From contig CABJBA010000001.1 in assembly GCA_902363735.1 (NCBI GenBank), positions 868,001 to 932,000 on the forward strand: 64,000 bases of DNA, in the 5' to 3' direction. This document shows positions 53,082 to 63,270 of the stretch, piece after piece. The position numbers and the translations under genes are program-made. The notes beneath the pieces are model-generated. The model was not told where the DNA came from, ran no database searches, and saw only the letters and a program-made list of their open reading frames with translations. The stretch is from Clostridiaceae bacterium. GTDB taxonomy: Bacteria > Bacillota > Clostridia > Lachnospirales > Lachnospiraceae. Numbering within the stretch: the first letter of the stretch is position 1; every line of letters begins with the position of its first letter.

Positions 53082-55232
53082 ATGTTGAAACCAAAAGAAA
53101 ACAGCCACCATCAGTCAGGAAGGCGGGGCTTTAAAACCCTCTTCTCCAAAATACTTGTATTTGTAGGCGGACCCATAATTCTAGCTTATTTAATTGTTGG
53201 AATAATCATCATTAACATGGTAGGAACTACAGTTACCCGACTTACAAATAATGAACTGCGTTCCGAGTCTTTGGCGGCCTCCAAGGAAATCCAGGCATAT
53301 CTGGAGAGATTTTATGAAATATCAATCCAGATCTCCATGAACAGCCAAATAGAGGGATTGTTTGAAGAAATTGGCGAGGGGAGCAATATCCGTCAGGCAA
53401 AAGACTATCAGCAGACAAAGAACACTCTGGAAAATATCCAGAAAACAAATTCAGAATCTGTATTATCCGCCTGGATTGCGGACCTGGATTCCAGCCAGCT
53501 CTTAATGTCAGACGGGTATGTGTCTGAGGCCAGCTGGGATATAACCTCACGCCCCTGGTATGAGCCGGTTACTGCAAAGAAAGGCAGCATCATTACTAAG
53601 CCTTATGAGGACACTGCCACAAAATTACAGGTAGTCAGCATTGTTTCTCCGGTATTTAAGCCAGGCAGCCAGGAAATCGTAGGAATGGCCGGTTTGGATT
53701 TTAAGCTGGACGATCTGTCAGCCACTATAAAAGCCTACACCTTAAGAAATACCGGCTTTTACATTTTAGCCACAGAATCTGGCCAGATTATATACCATCC
53801 GGCTTCCGAATTTATTAATAAGAATATTTCAGAATCAAATATGTCCGATAACATTAAAAAGGCGTTTCTGGAAAAAAGAGAAGGCGCTCTGGAATATACA
53901 TCTCACGGAATACACAGTCACGGCTATGTCCAGTCCATAGGGGACACTGGCTGGGTGGTTGCCACAGGCCTTCCCGACAAAGAATTTTATCAGGAGTATG
54001 ACGAAATGCGGGTCACCCTGGCCATAGTCTTTGCTGTGACTATAGCAGTCATCTTTATTATGCTTTTGCTTATATCCAGGCAAATCATTCTGCCTATTAA
54101 GGCCCTCACCCGGACTGCTAATCTGATTGCAGAAGGAAACCTGGATGTGGAAGCCAAAGTTCATTCCCAGGATGAAACGGGACAAATGGCAGAGGCAATC
54201 AACCGGACCGTCATACAACTTCGCAGATATATTGCATACATAAAAGAAATTACAGATACACTTGGACACATGGCCGATGGTGACATGCGCATTCATTTGC
54301 AGCAGGATTATATTGGAGAATTCGCTTCTATCCAGTCAGCCTTTGAACATATTTCCGTTTCTCTCAACGATTCTCTGACGAAAATCAATATCGCAGCAGA
54401 AGAAGTGAGCATGGGGGCCGACCAGGTTTCAAGCGGAGCTCAGGCCCTTGCTTCAGGAGCTACTGAGCAGGCCGCTTCGGTGGAAGAGTTAAATGCTTCT
54501 GTAGCCGAAACTGCCAGAGAAGCTGAGAAAAACTCTGCAGCCGTCAAAACTGCGGCTCATTATGTAGAACAGGCCATAATGGGAGTCAATTCCGGAAATG
54601 AGCATATGAAACAGCTTACCAATGCAATGGCTGATATCAGCTCTGCCTCCGGTGAGATTGCAAGCATTACCAAGGTGATTGAAGATATTGCCTTCCAGAC
54701 CAATATCCTGGCCCTCAATGCCGCCATTGAAGCTGCAAGGGCTGGAGAAGCCGGAAAGGGCTTTGCAGTAGTAGCTGATGAAGTCCGCAACCTGGCTGCA
54801 AAATCCGCAGAAGCGGCTCATCAGACTGCCTCTTTAATCCGGACCTCAGCAGAAACTGTGGAAAAAGGCTTAATCTTCACTTCAGACACTGCAAAGATCC
54901 TCCAGGATGTGGATACTATGGGAAAAGCCATCAACGAAAGCTTTTTAAAAATTGAACAGTCCTCTGCAGACCAGGCTACTTCCATCGAACAGATTACTCT
55001 GGGTCTGTCCCACATATCTGCAGTGGTGCAGAACAACGCTGCTACCGCAGAAGAAAATTCCGCCACAAGCGAGGAGATGTCAGCACAGGCAGACACTCTG
55101 CGCAATGAAGTAGGCAAATTTAAGCTGACTTCCAATGAAGGTTATGCCTCTCTCCCTGCCCCTGAAAAATCTATTTCAGCAACAGATGAATGGACTTTTG
55201 ATCCTTCACCTGATTCAGGAAAATATTTTTAA
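53082..55232 (+). CDS. Methyl-accepting chemotaxis protein with dCache sensor and tandem HAMP
   Basis: This 716-residue chemoreceptor has a first membrane helix at about 24-46 and an extracellular double-Cache domain (about 50-300, with [19 protein letters not shown], the TSRPWYEPV motif and [11 protein letters not shown]), typical of amino-acid or small organic ligand sensing. A second helix lies at about 305-330, then a HAMP domain ([20 protein letters not shown]) and a second HAMP-like segment (about 380-430). The cytoplasmic signalling hairpin has the highly conserved tip [19 protein letters not shown]. It controls CheA in response to ligand. The ATG at 53082 has AAAAGGAG upstream. It is next to a PAS-GGDEF-HD-GYP gene with a similar promoter, so chemotaxis and cyclic-di-GMP output may respond together. 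Confidence 0.96.
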   Translation: MLKPKENSHHQSGRRGFKTLFSKILVFVGGPIILAYLIVGIIIINMVGTTVTRLTNNELRSESLAASKEIQAYLERFYEISIQISMNSQIEGLFEEIGEGSNIRQAKDYQQTKNTLENIQKTNSESVLSAWIADLDSSQLLMSDGYVSEASWDITSRPWYEPVTAKKGSIITKPYEDTATKLQVVSIVSPVFKPGSQEIVGMAGLDFKLDDLSATIKAYTLRNTGFYILATESGQIIYHPASEFINKNISESNMSDNIKKAFLEKREGALEYTSHGIHSHGYVQSIGDTGWVVATGLPDKEFYQEYDEMRVTLAIVFAVTIAVIFIMLLLISRQIILPIKALTRTANLIAEGNLDVEAKVHSQDETGQMAEAINRTVIQLRRYIAYIKEITDTLGHMADGDMRIHLQQDYIGEFASIQSAFEHISVSLNDSLTKINIAAEEVSMGADQVSSGAQALASGATEQAASVEELNASVAETAREAEKNSAAVKTAAHYVEQAIMGVNSGNEHMKQLTNAMADISSASGEIASITKVIEDIAFQTNILALNAAIEAARAGEAGKGFAVVADEVRNLAAKSAEAAHQTASLIRTSAETVEKGLIFTSDTAKILQDVDTMGKAINESFLKIEQSSADQATSIEQITLGLSHISAVVQNNAATAEENSATSEEMSAQADTLRNEVGKFKLTSNEGYASLPAPEKSISATDEWTFDPSPDSGKYF

Positions 55233-55238
55233 AACCCA

Positions 55239-55283
55239 AATCGGGCTCTGCAGCATCAGTCGGATGCTAAGGAGCCCGATTTA
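55239..55283 (+). terminator. Terminator after the chemoreceptor gene
   Basis: Positions 55239-55249 pair with 55273-55283, and an inner stem pairs 55253-55258 with 55264-55269. Only a weak T run (TTTATG) follows. Confidence 0.75.
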
Positions 55284-55318
55284 TGTCGTTTTTAAGCGGA
55301 ATATTCATAGAATATTTA

Positions 55319-55347
55319 TTGAAATCCCCTCTTTATTGTGGTAAATT
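55319..55347 (+). promoter_or_regulatory. Probable promoter of the GGDEF/HD-GYP gene
   Basis: TTGAAA (55319-55324) and TAAATT (55342-55347) are 17 bases apart, about 75 bases before the start codon. Confidence 0.5.
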
Positions 55348-55420
55348 AAAAAGAACATAGAATAGGTAGATACTGGAAATTATGTTTCGTTCAGATAAAC
55401 ATTTTTACAAGGGGGGATAA

Positions 55421-57994
55421 ATGATCTTGTGTGAAAATTATATACAACAGAAACAACGTGCTATGCCCTTTGGCATCGGATATGTACGGCTTTTGGTAAA
55501 TGGGCAAAATGAGCCGGAGGACTTTATATTTGAGGAGATTAATCCGGCATTTGAAAAACTGACAGGTTGGAATAAAGAGGAGGTCACAAAAAATCCCGCT
55601 TCATCCTTTACCTGCCTTTCAAAACCCGGCATATTAAACTGGCTTTCTCTTTACTCAACTGCCATTCGTTCCAATAAAACCCAGGAAACAACCCAGTGGG
55701 TAGATGAATTGCAGAAATACATAACGATTACGGTCATCCCTGTAGAAAAGGAATCTCTTATGGTTGTAATCAGACAGCCGGACGAAAACGCTGTTTCTTT
55801 GGCTCAGGATAAGGAAACAAACCACATTATGGAGGTTTTGGAACCCTTGTTCAGTAATTCCCGGGACGCTGTCAGTCTTCTGGAATACAGCGGCGGCAAA
55901 TACTTCTATGTACGCAATAACTCTGTCCATCAAAAGTTTACCGGAACTACAAACGTCAGAGGAATGGAGCTTTTCAAACTGGTGGGAAGGTATACGGGAA
56001 AGCTGCTTCAAAAATATTATGACCAGTGCATCAATACCGGGCGGCCCGTGAATTATGAACAGGAATTTGACTTTGCTCCGGGAAAACGGACCTGGCAGAC
56101 AGAAGTATCCCCTATATTTGACTCCAACGGGATCCGTTATCTTCTGCTTCTCAGCAAGGATATATCAGATTTAAAAAAGGTTCAAAAAGATAATGAACTT
56201 CTTTCCCGGAGACTTAAATCCATGTTCACCCAGCACAGCGCCATTAAGCTGATCTATGACCCTGATTCCGGACATATTGTGGATGCCAATCCTTCCGCCT
56301 GCCGGTTTTACGGATATACCAAGGACGAGCTTTGCAGCATGATGGTCCAGGATATCAATATGCTTTCTCCTGACAAGCTGAGAGAAAAATTCAAAAGTGA
56401 ACTGAAGGGACAAAACTTTTTTTCCGCTGTTCCATACAGGCTGAAAAATGGAGAAATCCGACTGCTGGATATATATTCCTGCCCCATTTCCGACGAAAAC
56501 AGACCCCTGATCTACTCCATTATCTTTGATGCCACTGACCGTGAAATCTACCGGAGAGCTTTATTAAAAGAAAAAGAACTCCTAAAAACCACCCTTCAGT
56601 CTATAGGAGACGGAGTTGTCACCACCGATAAGTGCGGCAAGATCACCAGCTTAAACAACGTAGCCCAGGAATTGACAGGCTGGAATAATTGTTCAGCCCT
56701 TGGCCGGTCTTTTACCGATGTATTTATTCTGAAAAACGAAGAAACCGGAGAAACGGTGGAAAACCCCATTCAAAAGGTTCTTGACACCGGGCGGATCATT
56801 GGCCTTGCCAATCATACCGAGCTGGTGCGTCCTGACGGGCACGCCATTCCCATTGCCGACAGTGCTGCCCCCATTACAACTGAAGAGGGACAAACTGCAG
56901 GGGTTGTCATGGTATTCAGAGATGTAAGCGACGAAAAAAAGCATAACCGGCAGATTGAATATTTAAGCTACCATGATTCTCTGACCGGCTTATACAACCG
57001 CTATTATATTGAGCGAATTTTAAATAAACTGGATACGCCGGAAAACCTTCCTATTTCTGTCATTATGGGAGATGTCAACGGCCTTAAAATAGCAAATGAT
57101 GTGTTCGGCCACAATGCAGGTGACATTATGCTCCAAAGTGCGTCCAGGCTCCTTGAAAAAAACTGCGGAGATCATGATTTAATTGCCCGCTGGGGAGGAG
57201 ATGAATTTATGGCCTTTCTGCCCCGGACAAATTCAGAAACAGCGGAAGAAATTATCCGTAATATTAAAAAAACTCATATTTCCATCAACGAAAGCGGTCT
57301 GTTCTTAAGCCTGTCCCTTGGCTGCGCCAGCAAGGAATCCATGAAGTCAGACATTCAGTCAGTCATGAGGGAAGCCGAAGAGTATATGTATCATCAGAAG
57401 CTTTTGGACAGCCAGAGCTACCGGAATTCCATCATCAACACTCTTCTTGCCACTCTTTATGAAAAGAGCAATGAAACCGAAGAACACTCCAAACGTCTGG
57501 AAAAATACTGCCACTGCATAGGGCGGGCACTTAAGCTTTCTTCAAAGGAGATGGATGAGCTTTCCCTCCTGTCCCTCCTCCACGACATCGGAAAGGTGAG
57601 CATTGACCCGGCTGTCCTGCAAAAAACCGGTCCGCTTACTGCGGCGGAATGGGAAGAAATGAAGCACCATCCCGAAATAGGCTACCGGATTGCCCAGGCA
57701 ACTCCAGAGCTTGCTACTGTCTCCCACTTTATCCTTTCCCATCATGAACGCTGGGATGGCAACGGCTACCCTCAGGGACTAAGGCAGGATGAAATTCCTC
57801 TTATCTGCCGCATCCTTGCGCCGGTAGACGCCTTTGATGCCATGACCAATGACCGTGTGTACCGGAAGGCCATGAGCACCCAAGAAGCCCTATTAGAGCT
57901 GGAAAGAAATTCAGGCATTCAATTTGATCCAAACATTACAGGCATTTTAATAAAAGCAATTAAAACAGAAAAAGAAACCGGCAGAATTTTATAG
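55421..57994 (+). CDS. PAS-GGDEF-HD-GYP cyclic-di-GMP signalling protein
   Basis: This 857-residue cytosolic protein has about four PAS-type sensor domains (about 15-110, 130-255, 265-380 and 385-500). A GGDEF diguanylate cyclase domain follows, with the intact active-site motif GGDEF at 592-596, then an HD-GYP phosphodiesterase domain with HD at 721-722 and the HHERWDGNGYP motif starting at 774, also intact. It can therefore in principle both make and break cyclic di-GMP. The usual inhibitory RxxD I-site before GGDEF reads GDHD, so product inhibition is probably lost. No membrane helix is seen. The ATG at 55421 has AAGGGGGG upstream. It follows the chemoreceptor after a terminator and has its own promoter. 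Confidence 0.95.
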   Translation: MILCENYIQQKQRAMPFGIGYVRLLVNGQNEPEDFIFEEINPAFEKLTGWNKEEVTKNPASSFTCLSKPGILNWLSLYSTAIRSNKTQETTQWVDELQKYITITVIPVEKESLMVVIRQPDENAVSLAQDKETNHIMEVLEPLFSNSRDAVSLLEYSGGKYFYVRNNSVHQKFTGTTNVRGMELFKLVGRYTGKLLQKYYDQCINTGRPVNYEQEFDFAPGKRTWQTEVSPIFDSNGIRYLLLLSKDISDLKKVQKDNELLSRRLKSMFTQHSAIKLIYDPDSGHIVDANPSACRFYGYTKDELCSMMVQDINMLSPDKLREKFKSELKGQNFFSAVPYRLKNGEIRLLDIYSCPISDENRPLIYSIIFDATDREIYRRALLKEKELLKTTLQSIGDGVVTTDKCGKITSLNNVAQELTGWNNCSALGRSFTDVFILKNEETGETVENPIQKVLDTGRIIGLANHTELVRPDGHAIPIADSAAPITTEEGQTAGVVMVFRDVSDEKKHNRQIEYLSYHDSLTGLYNRYYIERILNKLDTPENLPISVIMGDVNGLKIANDVFGHNAGDIMLQSASRLLEKNCGDHDLIARWGGDEFMAFLPRTNSETAEEIIRNIKKTHISINESGLFLSLSLGCASKESMKSDIQSVMREAEEYMYHQKLLDSQSYRNSIINTLLATLYEKSNETEEHSKRLEKYCHCIGRALKLSSKEMDELSLLSLLHDIGKVSIDPAVLQKTGPLTAAEWEEMKHHPEIGYRIAQATPELATVSHFILSHHERWDGNGYPQGLRQDEIPLICRILAPVDAFDAMTNDRVYRKAMSTQEALLELERNSGIQFDPNITGILIKAIKTEKETGRIL

Positions 57995-58007
57995 TTCTGC
58001 CGGTTTC
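57974..58007. terminator. Bidirectional terminator between convergent genes
   Basis: Positions 57974-57986 pair perfectly with 57995-58007 (13 pairs). The loop contains the TAG stop of the GGDEF/HD-GYP gene, and the stem ends two bases before the stop of the opposing amidohydrolase. Confidence 0.8.
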
Positions 58008-58009
58008 AT

Positions 58010-59341
58010 CTATTTGCCGTAACGCTTCATATAAGACACAAATTCTGTTTTCTTCATTTTATCAGAAAGCTCTTCTCTGATGTTTTTCATATCTGCAATT
58101 AAAAGCTTTTTATCCCTTACCAGACATTCCCCCGCCACATACACGGTTTTCACATTGGATGGGCCTGCGCTGTAAACCAGGGCGGAATAAGGATCATAAA
58201 CCGGAAACATGTTGGGAGAGTCCGTTTCTACCAGAACCAGATCCGCCTGCTTTCCAGGCTCTATAGAGCCTGTTTTATGGTCAAGTCCCAGAGCCCTTGC
58301 CCCTTCTATGGTAGCCATTGCCACAATGGTTTCTGCCGGAAATGCGCTCCTGTTTCCTGTTTCATTTTTATGGAAATCCGCAAAAAGCTTCATCTGTATA
58401 AACAAGTCCAGAGTGTTGCCGCTGGCCGGACCGTCGGTGCCGAGCCCTACAATCACTCCTGAATCCGTCATGCCGGTGACCGGAGCCACCCCCTTTGCCG
58501 CCTTTGTATTGGAGCCAATACAGTGGGCCACTTTGGCCTTTCTGTCTTTTAAAAGAGAAATATCCATTTGATCCAGGTGAATGCAGTGGGCCAAAAGGGT
58601 ATGCTCACCCAGAACTCCGATGCTGTCTAAATACTGCACCGGAGTCATGCCGTATTCTTCCCGGAAATAGTCCATTTCGTAGTCCATTTCTGCTGTATGA
58701 AGGGTAAAGGGCGCGCCGAAGGAAGAATCCAGAAGATAGGTTTTCTGAAGCAATTCCCTGGAACAGGTATTGGTTCCGTGAGGGGCCACACAGGCTGAAA
58801 TACGGGGATGGGATTCATATTTCTTCATCAATCTCTCCCCATACTCAAGGGCTTCCCACGGATCAGCAAAATCACAGGCTCCCTCTCCCATAATGGTCTG
58901 CCCTGCAATTCCTCTCATCCCCATTTCATCCATGGCCCTTGCGGCTTCCTCTTCATAGTAGTACATGTCAAGGACCGTGGTTACCCCGCTAAGAAGCATT
59001 TCCCCGGCTGCATAACGGGTAGATAAATAAACCAGTTCCTCATCTACCGCCTTCTGTTCCATGGGAAGAAGAAAGACCCGCAGCCGGTCCTTGCAGTCAT
59101 CTCCAAGCCCCCGAAACGGAATCATTCCCATATGAGTGTGAAGATTGACCATGCCGGGCATGAGGATGCCGCCTCTGCCGTCAATCTGTTTTGTATCCGG
59201 AAACCCGGCTTCCTCGGTCAGCTCCTCCATAGGGCCTGCCGCTGTAATGGTATCATCTTCAAACATTACAAAGCCCGGATCATGGATTTCTCTTTTTTCA
59301 TTCATGGTTACTACTGCCGCATTTATGATTATCGTTCTCAC
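58010..59341 (-). CDS. Amidohydrolase, MtaD/SsnA-like deaminase family
   Basis: This 443-residue enzyme is of the cytosine-deaminase-like branch of the amidohydrolase superfamily. The metal-binding NLHTHMGMIPFRG lies near residue 66, a His follows in FTLHTAEMDYEMD (about 217), then LLAHCIHLDQ and the catalytic Asp in GLGTDGPASGNTLDLF (about 295). Relatives deaminate S-adenosylhomocysteine, methylthioadenosine, guanine or related heterocycles. The start is GTG at 59341 with GAAGG upstream, six bases after the adenine deaminase stop, so the two are translated from one message. The setting suggests a second purine- or nucleoside-deaminating step; the substrate is not certain. Confidence 0.88.
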   Translation of the reverse strand: MRTIIINAAVVTMNEKREIHDPGFVMFEDDTITAAGPMEELTEEAGFPDTKQIDGRGGILMPGMVNLHTHMGMIPFRGLGDDCKDRLRVFLLPMEQKAVDEELVYLSTRYAAGEMLLSGVTTVLDMYYYEEEAARAMDEMGMRGIAGQTIMGEGACDFADPWEALEYGERLMKKYESHPRISACVAPHGTNTCSRELLQKTYLLDSSFGAPFTLHTAEMDYEMDYFREEYGMTPVQYLDSIGVLGEHTLLAHCIHLDQMDISLLKDRKAKVAHCIGSNTKAAKGVAPVTGMTDSGVIVGLGTDGPASGNTLDLFIQMKLFADFHKNETGNRSAFPAETIVAMATIEGARALGLDHKTGSIEPGKQADLVLVETDSPNMFPVYDPYSALVYSAGPSNVKTVYVAGECLVRDKKLLIADMKNIREELSDKMKKTEFVSYMKRYGK

Positions 59342-59347
59342 ACTGCT

Positions 59348-61051
59348 CTACCTTCTTTTACTCTCATATCGTTCCACAAGGGGAACCTTCTGCTTTGTTT
59401 TCACGTCAAACAACCCCTTGTCGCTCAGCTTCAATTCCGGAGAGACCAGAAGGGTCAGAGTGGAAATGGACATGATCTCATTGTTGTTTTCATATCCCAT
59501 GACCTGAAGCTCTTCTCTCACCCCGGCCAGTTCAGCAGCCAGACCGGAGAGGCTTTTATCTGACAGAATCCCGCCTACAGGAAGGGCCGCAGAAGCCGTC
59601 ACCCTGCCATCTCTGGCAGTTACATATCCGCCCTGCATGTGAACCACCTGGTTTTGGGCCAGCACCATGTCTTCTGCAGAGCTTCCGACCACCAGCAGAT
59701 TGTGGCTGTCATGGCTCCAGGTGGTTGCCACTGCGCCGGGAATCTTGAAACCATGTTCCACAAACCCATAGGAAATATCACCGGTTTTTCCGTAGCGCTC
59801 AAATACGGCCGCCAGACAAAGCCCTGCCTCCTGCCAGCAAAGACATTTGTTCCGGATCGGAATCTCTCTCTTTACATGCTTTGCCTTTGTTCCAAAAATC
59901 TGAATCTGCATCACATTGACCACTGCCGTTCCCTCGGTGATTTCACACCGGTTCAGCTTAAAATCAGAAGCCAGGGCAAGACGGCATTTAACGGACTGGT
60001 AAAAATGATCGGGAAAAACTGCCTTCCGAGCCTGGGATTCCTTTTCATATTTCTTTCCGCTTTTATAGACTGCCAGAGGTACAAAGTCCTTTAAATCTTC
60101 AAGGATAACGAAGTCTGCCAGCTTACCGGGAGCAATCATTCCCCGGTCAAAAAGACCCATTCTGCGGGCAGGGGTCAAGGTGGCGCAGTAAATTGCCTGT
60201 TCAGCCCCCATTCCCTGCTTCACTGCAAGAGAAAGGATCCTGTTCAAATGTCCTTTTGCCAAATGGTCCGGCATGGTGTCATCGGTCACCAGAGCAATGT
60301 TCTCGTAAAGCCTGTGGGATACCACTGTTTTCACCACATCTGGTGTCAGGGATTTGGCCTGTAATTCCAGGAACATGCCCATATCCGTCTTTTCCAGAAC
60401 AGAGTCCGGGGTCTGCTGGGTATGGTCCGCATCAACGCCTCCACGGATAAAAGCAGCCAGCTCAGCTCCTGTCAGGGCCGGGCAATGGCCTTCTATTTTT
60501 AAAGGCCGATCCCCATGAGTGCACATTCTGACAATCCGTTTAATCAGGGTATCTTCCTCAGAAACCAAATCCAGATCATTCATCACCTCTCCCAGGCAGA
60601 TGACTCTGCTGTCCCTTAACAGCTCCCTGACTTCCTCTTCCCCGATCTGCCCGCCTGAGGTTTCCAGGCTGCTGCTGGTAGACGGGACACAGGAAGGAAT
60701 TCCATAATAGATGTCCAGGTCTGTTTCCTGTTCCATAAAACTCTTGATTCCCTCCATCCCGAAGACATTGGCGATTTCATGGGGATCCGCCACCACACAG
60801 GTGACCCCCCAGGGCAGAACTGCCCTGGAAAATTCCACCGGATGGGTCATGGAGCTTTCAATGTGCATGTGAATATCAATCAGTCCGGGGATGATGTATT
60901 TTCCTGTACCGTCCACCACAAGGTCTGCCTCATATGAGGAAGGGGAAATGTCGTAAAACCTTTCCCCAACCACTGCAATGTCCATTTTTTCAAAACACTG
61001 CCTGTATGTCCGGTAGACCCATCCATTTTGAATTAATAAGTCAACCTTCAT
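59348..61051 (-). CDS. ade: Adenine deaminase
   Basis: This 567-residue enzyme converts adenine to hypoxanthine and ammonia in purine salvage. It belongs to the ADE branch of amidohydrolases and shows the near-invariant DIHMHIESSMTHPVEF (about 59), VVADPHEIANVFG, LEIEGHCPAL-like LKIEGHCPALTG (about 187) and LVTDDTMPDHLAKGHLN (about 257). The C-terminal part has the VATTWSHDSHNLLVVG motif (about 435). The length is normal. The ATG at 61051 has GGGAGA upstream. It follows the substrate-binding lipoprotein of a PotD-like ABC importer by 58 bases and is coupled to a second amidohydrolase. This makes a nucleobase-use operon likely. Confidence 0.95.
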   Translation of the reverse strand: MKVDLLIQNGWVYRTYRQCFEKMDIAVVGERFYDISPSSYEADLVVDGTGKYIIPGLIDIHMHIESSMTHPVEFSRAVLPWGVTCVVADPHEIANVFGMEGIKSFMEQETDLDIYYGIPSCVPSTSSSLETSGGQIGEEEVRELLRDSRVICLGEVMNDLDLVSEEDTLIKRIVRMCTHGDRPLKIEGHCPALTGAELAAFIRGGVDADHTQQTPDSVLEKTDMGMFLELQAKSLTPDVVKTVVSHRLYENIALVTDDTMPDHLAKGHLNRILSLAVKQGMGAEQAIYCATLTPARRMGLFDRGMIAPGKLADFVILEDLKDFVPLAVYKSGKKYEKESQARKAVFPDHFYQSVKCRLALASDFKLNRCEITEGTAVVNVMQIQIFGTKAKHVKREIPIRNKCLCWQEAGLCLAAVFERYGKTGDISYGFVEHGFKIPGAVATTWSHDSHNLLVVGSSAEDMVLAQNQVVHMQGGYVTARDGRVTASAALPVGGILSDKSLSGLAAELAGVREELQVMGYENNNEIMSISTLTLLVSPELKLSDKGLFDVKTKQKVPLVERYESKRR

Positions 61052-61109
61052 ATTTTGTCTCCCGATGAGTTAAGGTTTTACGATGTTTTTCTTTCAACCT
61101 TTTCTTTCC

Positions 61110-62165
61110 TTAGCTGTTGATAATACGGTTCCACTGGTCAATCCAGTCGCTTAAAATGGGATTTACAAAGGAATAATCCAAAACCTTTGCATTTTCTGCA
61201 GCAGGACCGTAAGTCATATTTGCTGCCTGATCCTCTGCAATTTCCACCTGATTGTTGGTAGGCGCTTCATTTAAAGCCTTGCTGGTTTTCTCCTGAAGTT
61301 CCTTGCTCAAACGGTAGTTAATATACTCATATGCCAGGTCCTTATCTTCGCAGTTTTTGGTAATGCTGATGGTGTTAAAGTTGGCATAAGTCACGTCAGG
61401 AGTTACGTATACCAGACTGGGATTTGCCTCCTGAATGGTAGGAACACCGAAGTCACCCACAATAGCTGCCTTAATTTCACCGGAAGTGAACATATTGATC
61501 AAGTCAGAGGATTTTGCATAGGTCTTCACAAGGTTTGGCTTTAACTCCTCCAGAGCCTCAAATGCAGCCTTTCCGCTGTCACTGGCCACATCAACGCCCT
61601 TGTAATCGCTTGCCATATATACCATGGCAGGGCCAAAGGTGGTGGTGATATCCGGAATGGCAATGCTTCCTTCTAATTCTGCCTTCCATAAATCGTTAAA
61701 GCTTGTGATCTCAAATCCAACTGCCTCAGGGTCATACATGATGCCGATGCTGTTGATGGTATAGGCAACGCCTTGTCCGGCCTCTGCCATGGACTTTGCA
61801 GCTCCGATCAGGTACTGGCTGTTTTCAATCTTGCTTAAATCCAGAGGCTCAAACAGGCCCTCTTCAATTCCCTTAGCAGTCATAGCCTGGGACAGTTCAA
61901 TGACGTCAATGGTGCTTTCAGCGTCTGCGGAAAGCTTTGTATAACGCTCATTGGTGCTTCCTGTTTCTGTTACGATCTTAGCGTTAAACTGGTCCTCAAA
62001 GGGCTTATAAACTTCTTCAGCTGAAATATCCTCGCTTAAACCATAGGTGGACAACACCAGTTTCTTTTCTTCGCCTCCGCTCTTTTTCTCCTCCGGAGCT
62101 TTTGCGCCGCCGCATCCTGCCAACAGGAGAGCCGCACACAGGGATAATGCCATCATTTTTTTCAT
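61110..62165 (-). CDS. PotD-like ABC substrate-binding lipoprotein
   Basis: This 351-residue lipoprotein has a signal peptide with lipobox LAGC (Cys at residue 18), a short charged linker and a type 2 periplasmic-binding fold of the spermidine/putrescine (PotD) and iron (FbpA) class (VLSTYGLSEDISAEEVYKPF at about 43, IVTETGSTNERYTKL, YTINSIGIMYDPEAVG). It delivers ligand to the permeases and ATPase encoded upstream (62224 and beyond). The family is broad: polyamines, iron, thiamine and nucleobase-like ligands are all possible. Because adenine deaminase and a second deaminase follow on the same strand, a purine or other heterocycle is a reasonable guess. The ATG at 62165 has AGAGAGG upstream. 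Confidence 0.9.
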   Translation of the reverse strand: MKKMMALSLCAALLLAGCGGAKAPEEKKSGGEEKKLVLSTYGLSEDISAEEVYKPFEDQFNAKIVTETGSTNERYTKLSADAESTIDVIELSQAMTAKGIEEGLFEPLDLSKIENSQYLIGAAKSMAEAGQGVAYTINSIGIMYDPEAVGFEITSFNDLWKAELEGSIAIPDITTTFGPAMVYMASDYKGVDVASDSGKAAFEALEELKPNLVKTYAKSSDLINMFTSGEIKAAIVGDFGVPTIQEANPSLVYVTPDVTYANFNTISITKNCEDKDLAYEYINYRLSKELQEKTSKALNEAPTNNQVEIAEDQAANMTYGPAAENAKVLDYSFVNPILSDWIDQWNRIINS

Positions 62166-62223
62166 AATCTTAATCCTCTCTTTTTTATAATTGACCGGCT
62201 TTATAAGCCGAAGTTACCTGTTT

Positions 62224-63258
62224 TTAAGAGACAAGAATCAGCTTTTGTTCCGGCAGGTAAAGGCGGATTCTGCTGCCTTCTTCATAGGTTTCCTCTGCAG
62301 GCCTGTTCACCAGGAACTTTCCTGCATCGGTTAAAACCTCGTATTGATAGCTCTTTCCAAGGAATGTCCGGACACCGACTGTCCCTTCCAGAATATTTTG
62401 AGTCTGCCCCTCTTCTGCCACCCGGATATCCTCAGGACGGATGGTACCCATGCAGACGCCCTCCCTGTTTCCGGTGTCCACGGCAAATGCCGCTCCGGAT
62501 TCGGTTTTGTACCCATGGCCGTCTTTTCTTAAAGAAAGGAAATTTTCAAACCCGATAAATCTGGCCACAAATTCCGTTTCAGGCTTCTGGTAAATATTTT
62601 CCGGGGTATCAAACTGCTCGATCACACCCTGGTTCATAACCGCAACTTTATCGGATATGGAAAAACACTCCTCCTGGTCATGGGTTACAAATAAAGTGGT
62701 GATGCCCAGCTGCTTCTGGATTCTCTTGATCTCCATCCGCATGTTGATGCGAAGCTTTGCATCTAAATTGCTGAGAGGCTCATCCAGCAGGAGAAGCTTT
62801 GGCTCGATTACCAGAGCTCTGGCAAGAGCTACTCTCTGTCTCTGCCCCCCGGACATCTGCTGGGGAAAACGCCCCCCAAATTCCGTAAGATCACAGACCT
62901 CCAGAATCCTTTTTACCTTTTGGTCAATTTCCGCCTTTTGCATCTTTCGCATTTTAAGGCCAAAGGCCACATTGTCATAAACGCTTAAATGAGGGAATAA
63001 AGCATAGCTTTGAAACACAATTCCAAAATTTCTTTTATGGACCGGAACCTTGGTCAAGTCCTCTCCGTCCAGGGAAAAAACGCCGTTTTGAGGTTCAATA
63101 AATCCAGCCACCACCCGGAGAGTTGTAGTCTTTCCGCAGCCGCTGGGCCCCAAAAGGGAAACCAGCTCCCCTTCCTGAACTTCCAGATCAAGTCCCTTTA
63201 AAACCTGTTTCTTTTTATCATAACAGACATCAATATCCTTCAGGCTCATATATGCCAT
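62224..63258 (-). CDS. PotA/FbpC-type ABC importer ATPase
   Basis: This 344-residue ATPase drives the importer encoded around it. It has Walker A GPSGCGKTT (about 38-46), Q-loop VFQSYALFPHL, signature MSGGQRQRVALARAL, Walker B LLLLDEPLSNLDA and H-loop VTHDQEE. A C-terminal TOBE regulatory domain (about 270-344) follows, as in PotA and FbpC. All catalytic motifs are intact. The ATG at 63258 has AGGAGG upstream and lies 12 bases after the permease gene. It is followed by the binding lipoprotein gene. Confidence 0.95.
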   Translation of the reverse strand: MAYMSLKDIDVCYDKKKQVLKGLDLEVQEGELVSLLGPSGCGKTTTLRVVAGFIEPQNGVFSLDGEDLTKVPVHKRNFGIVFQSYALFPHLSVYDNVAFGLKMRKMQKAEIDQKVKRILEVCDLTEFGGRFPQQMSGGQRQRVALARALVIEPKLLLLDEPLSNLDAKLRINMRMEIKRIQKQLGITTLFVTHDQEECFSISDKVAVMNQGVIEQFDTPENIYQKPETEFVARFIGFENFLSLRKDGHGYKTESGAAFAVDTGNREGVCMGTIRPEDIRVAEEGQTQNILEGTVGVRTFLGKSYQYEVLTDAGKFLVNRPAEETYEEGSRIRLYLPEQKLILVS

Positions 63259-63270
63259 GGTTTTATCCTC

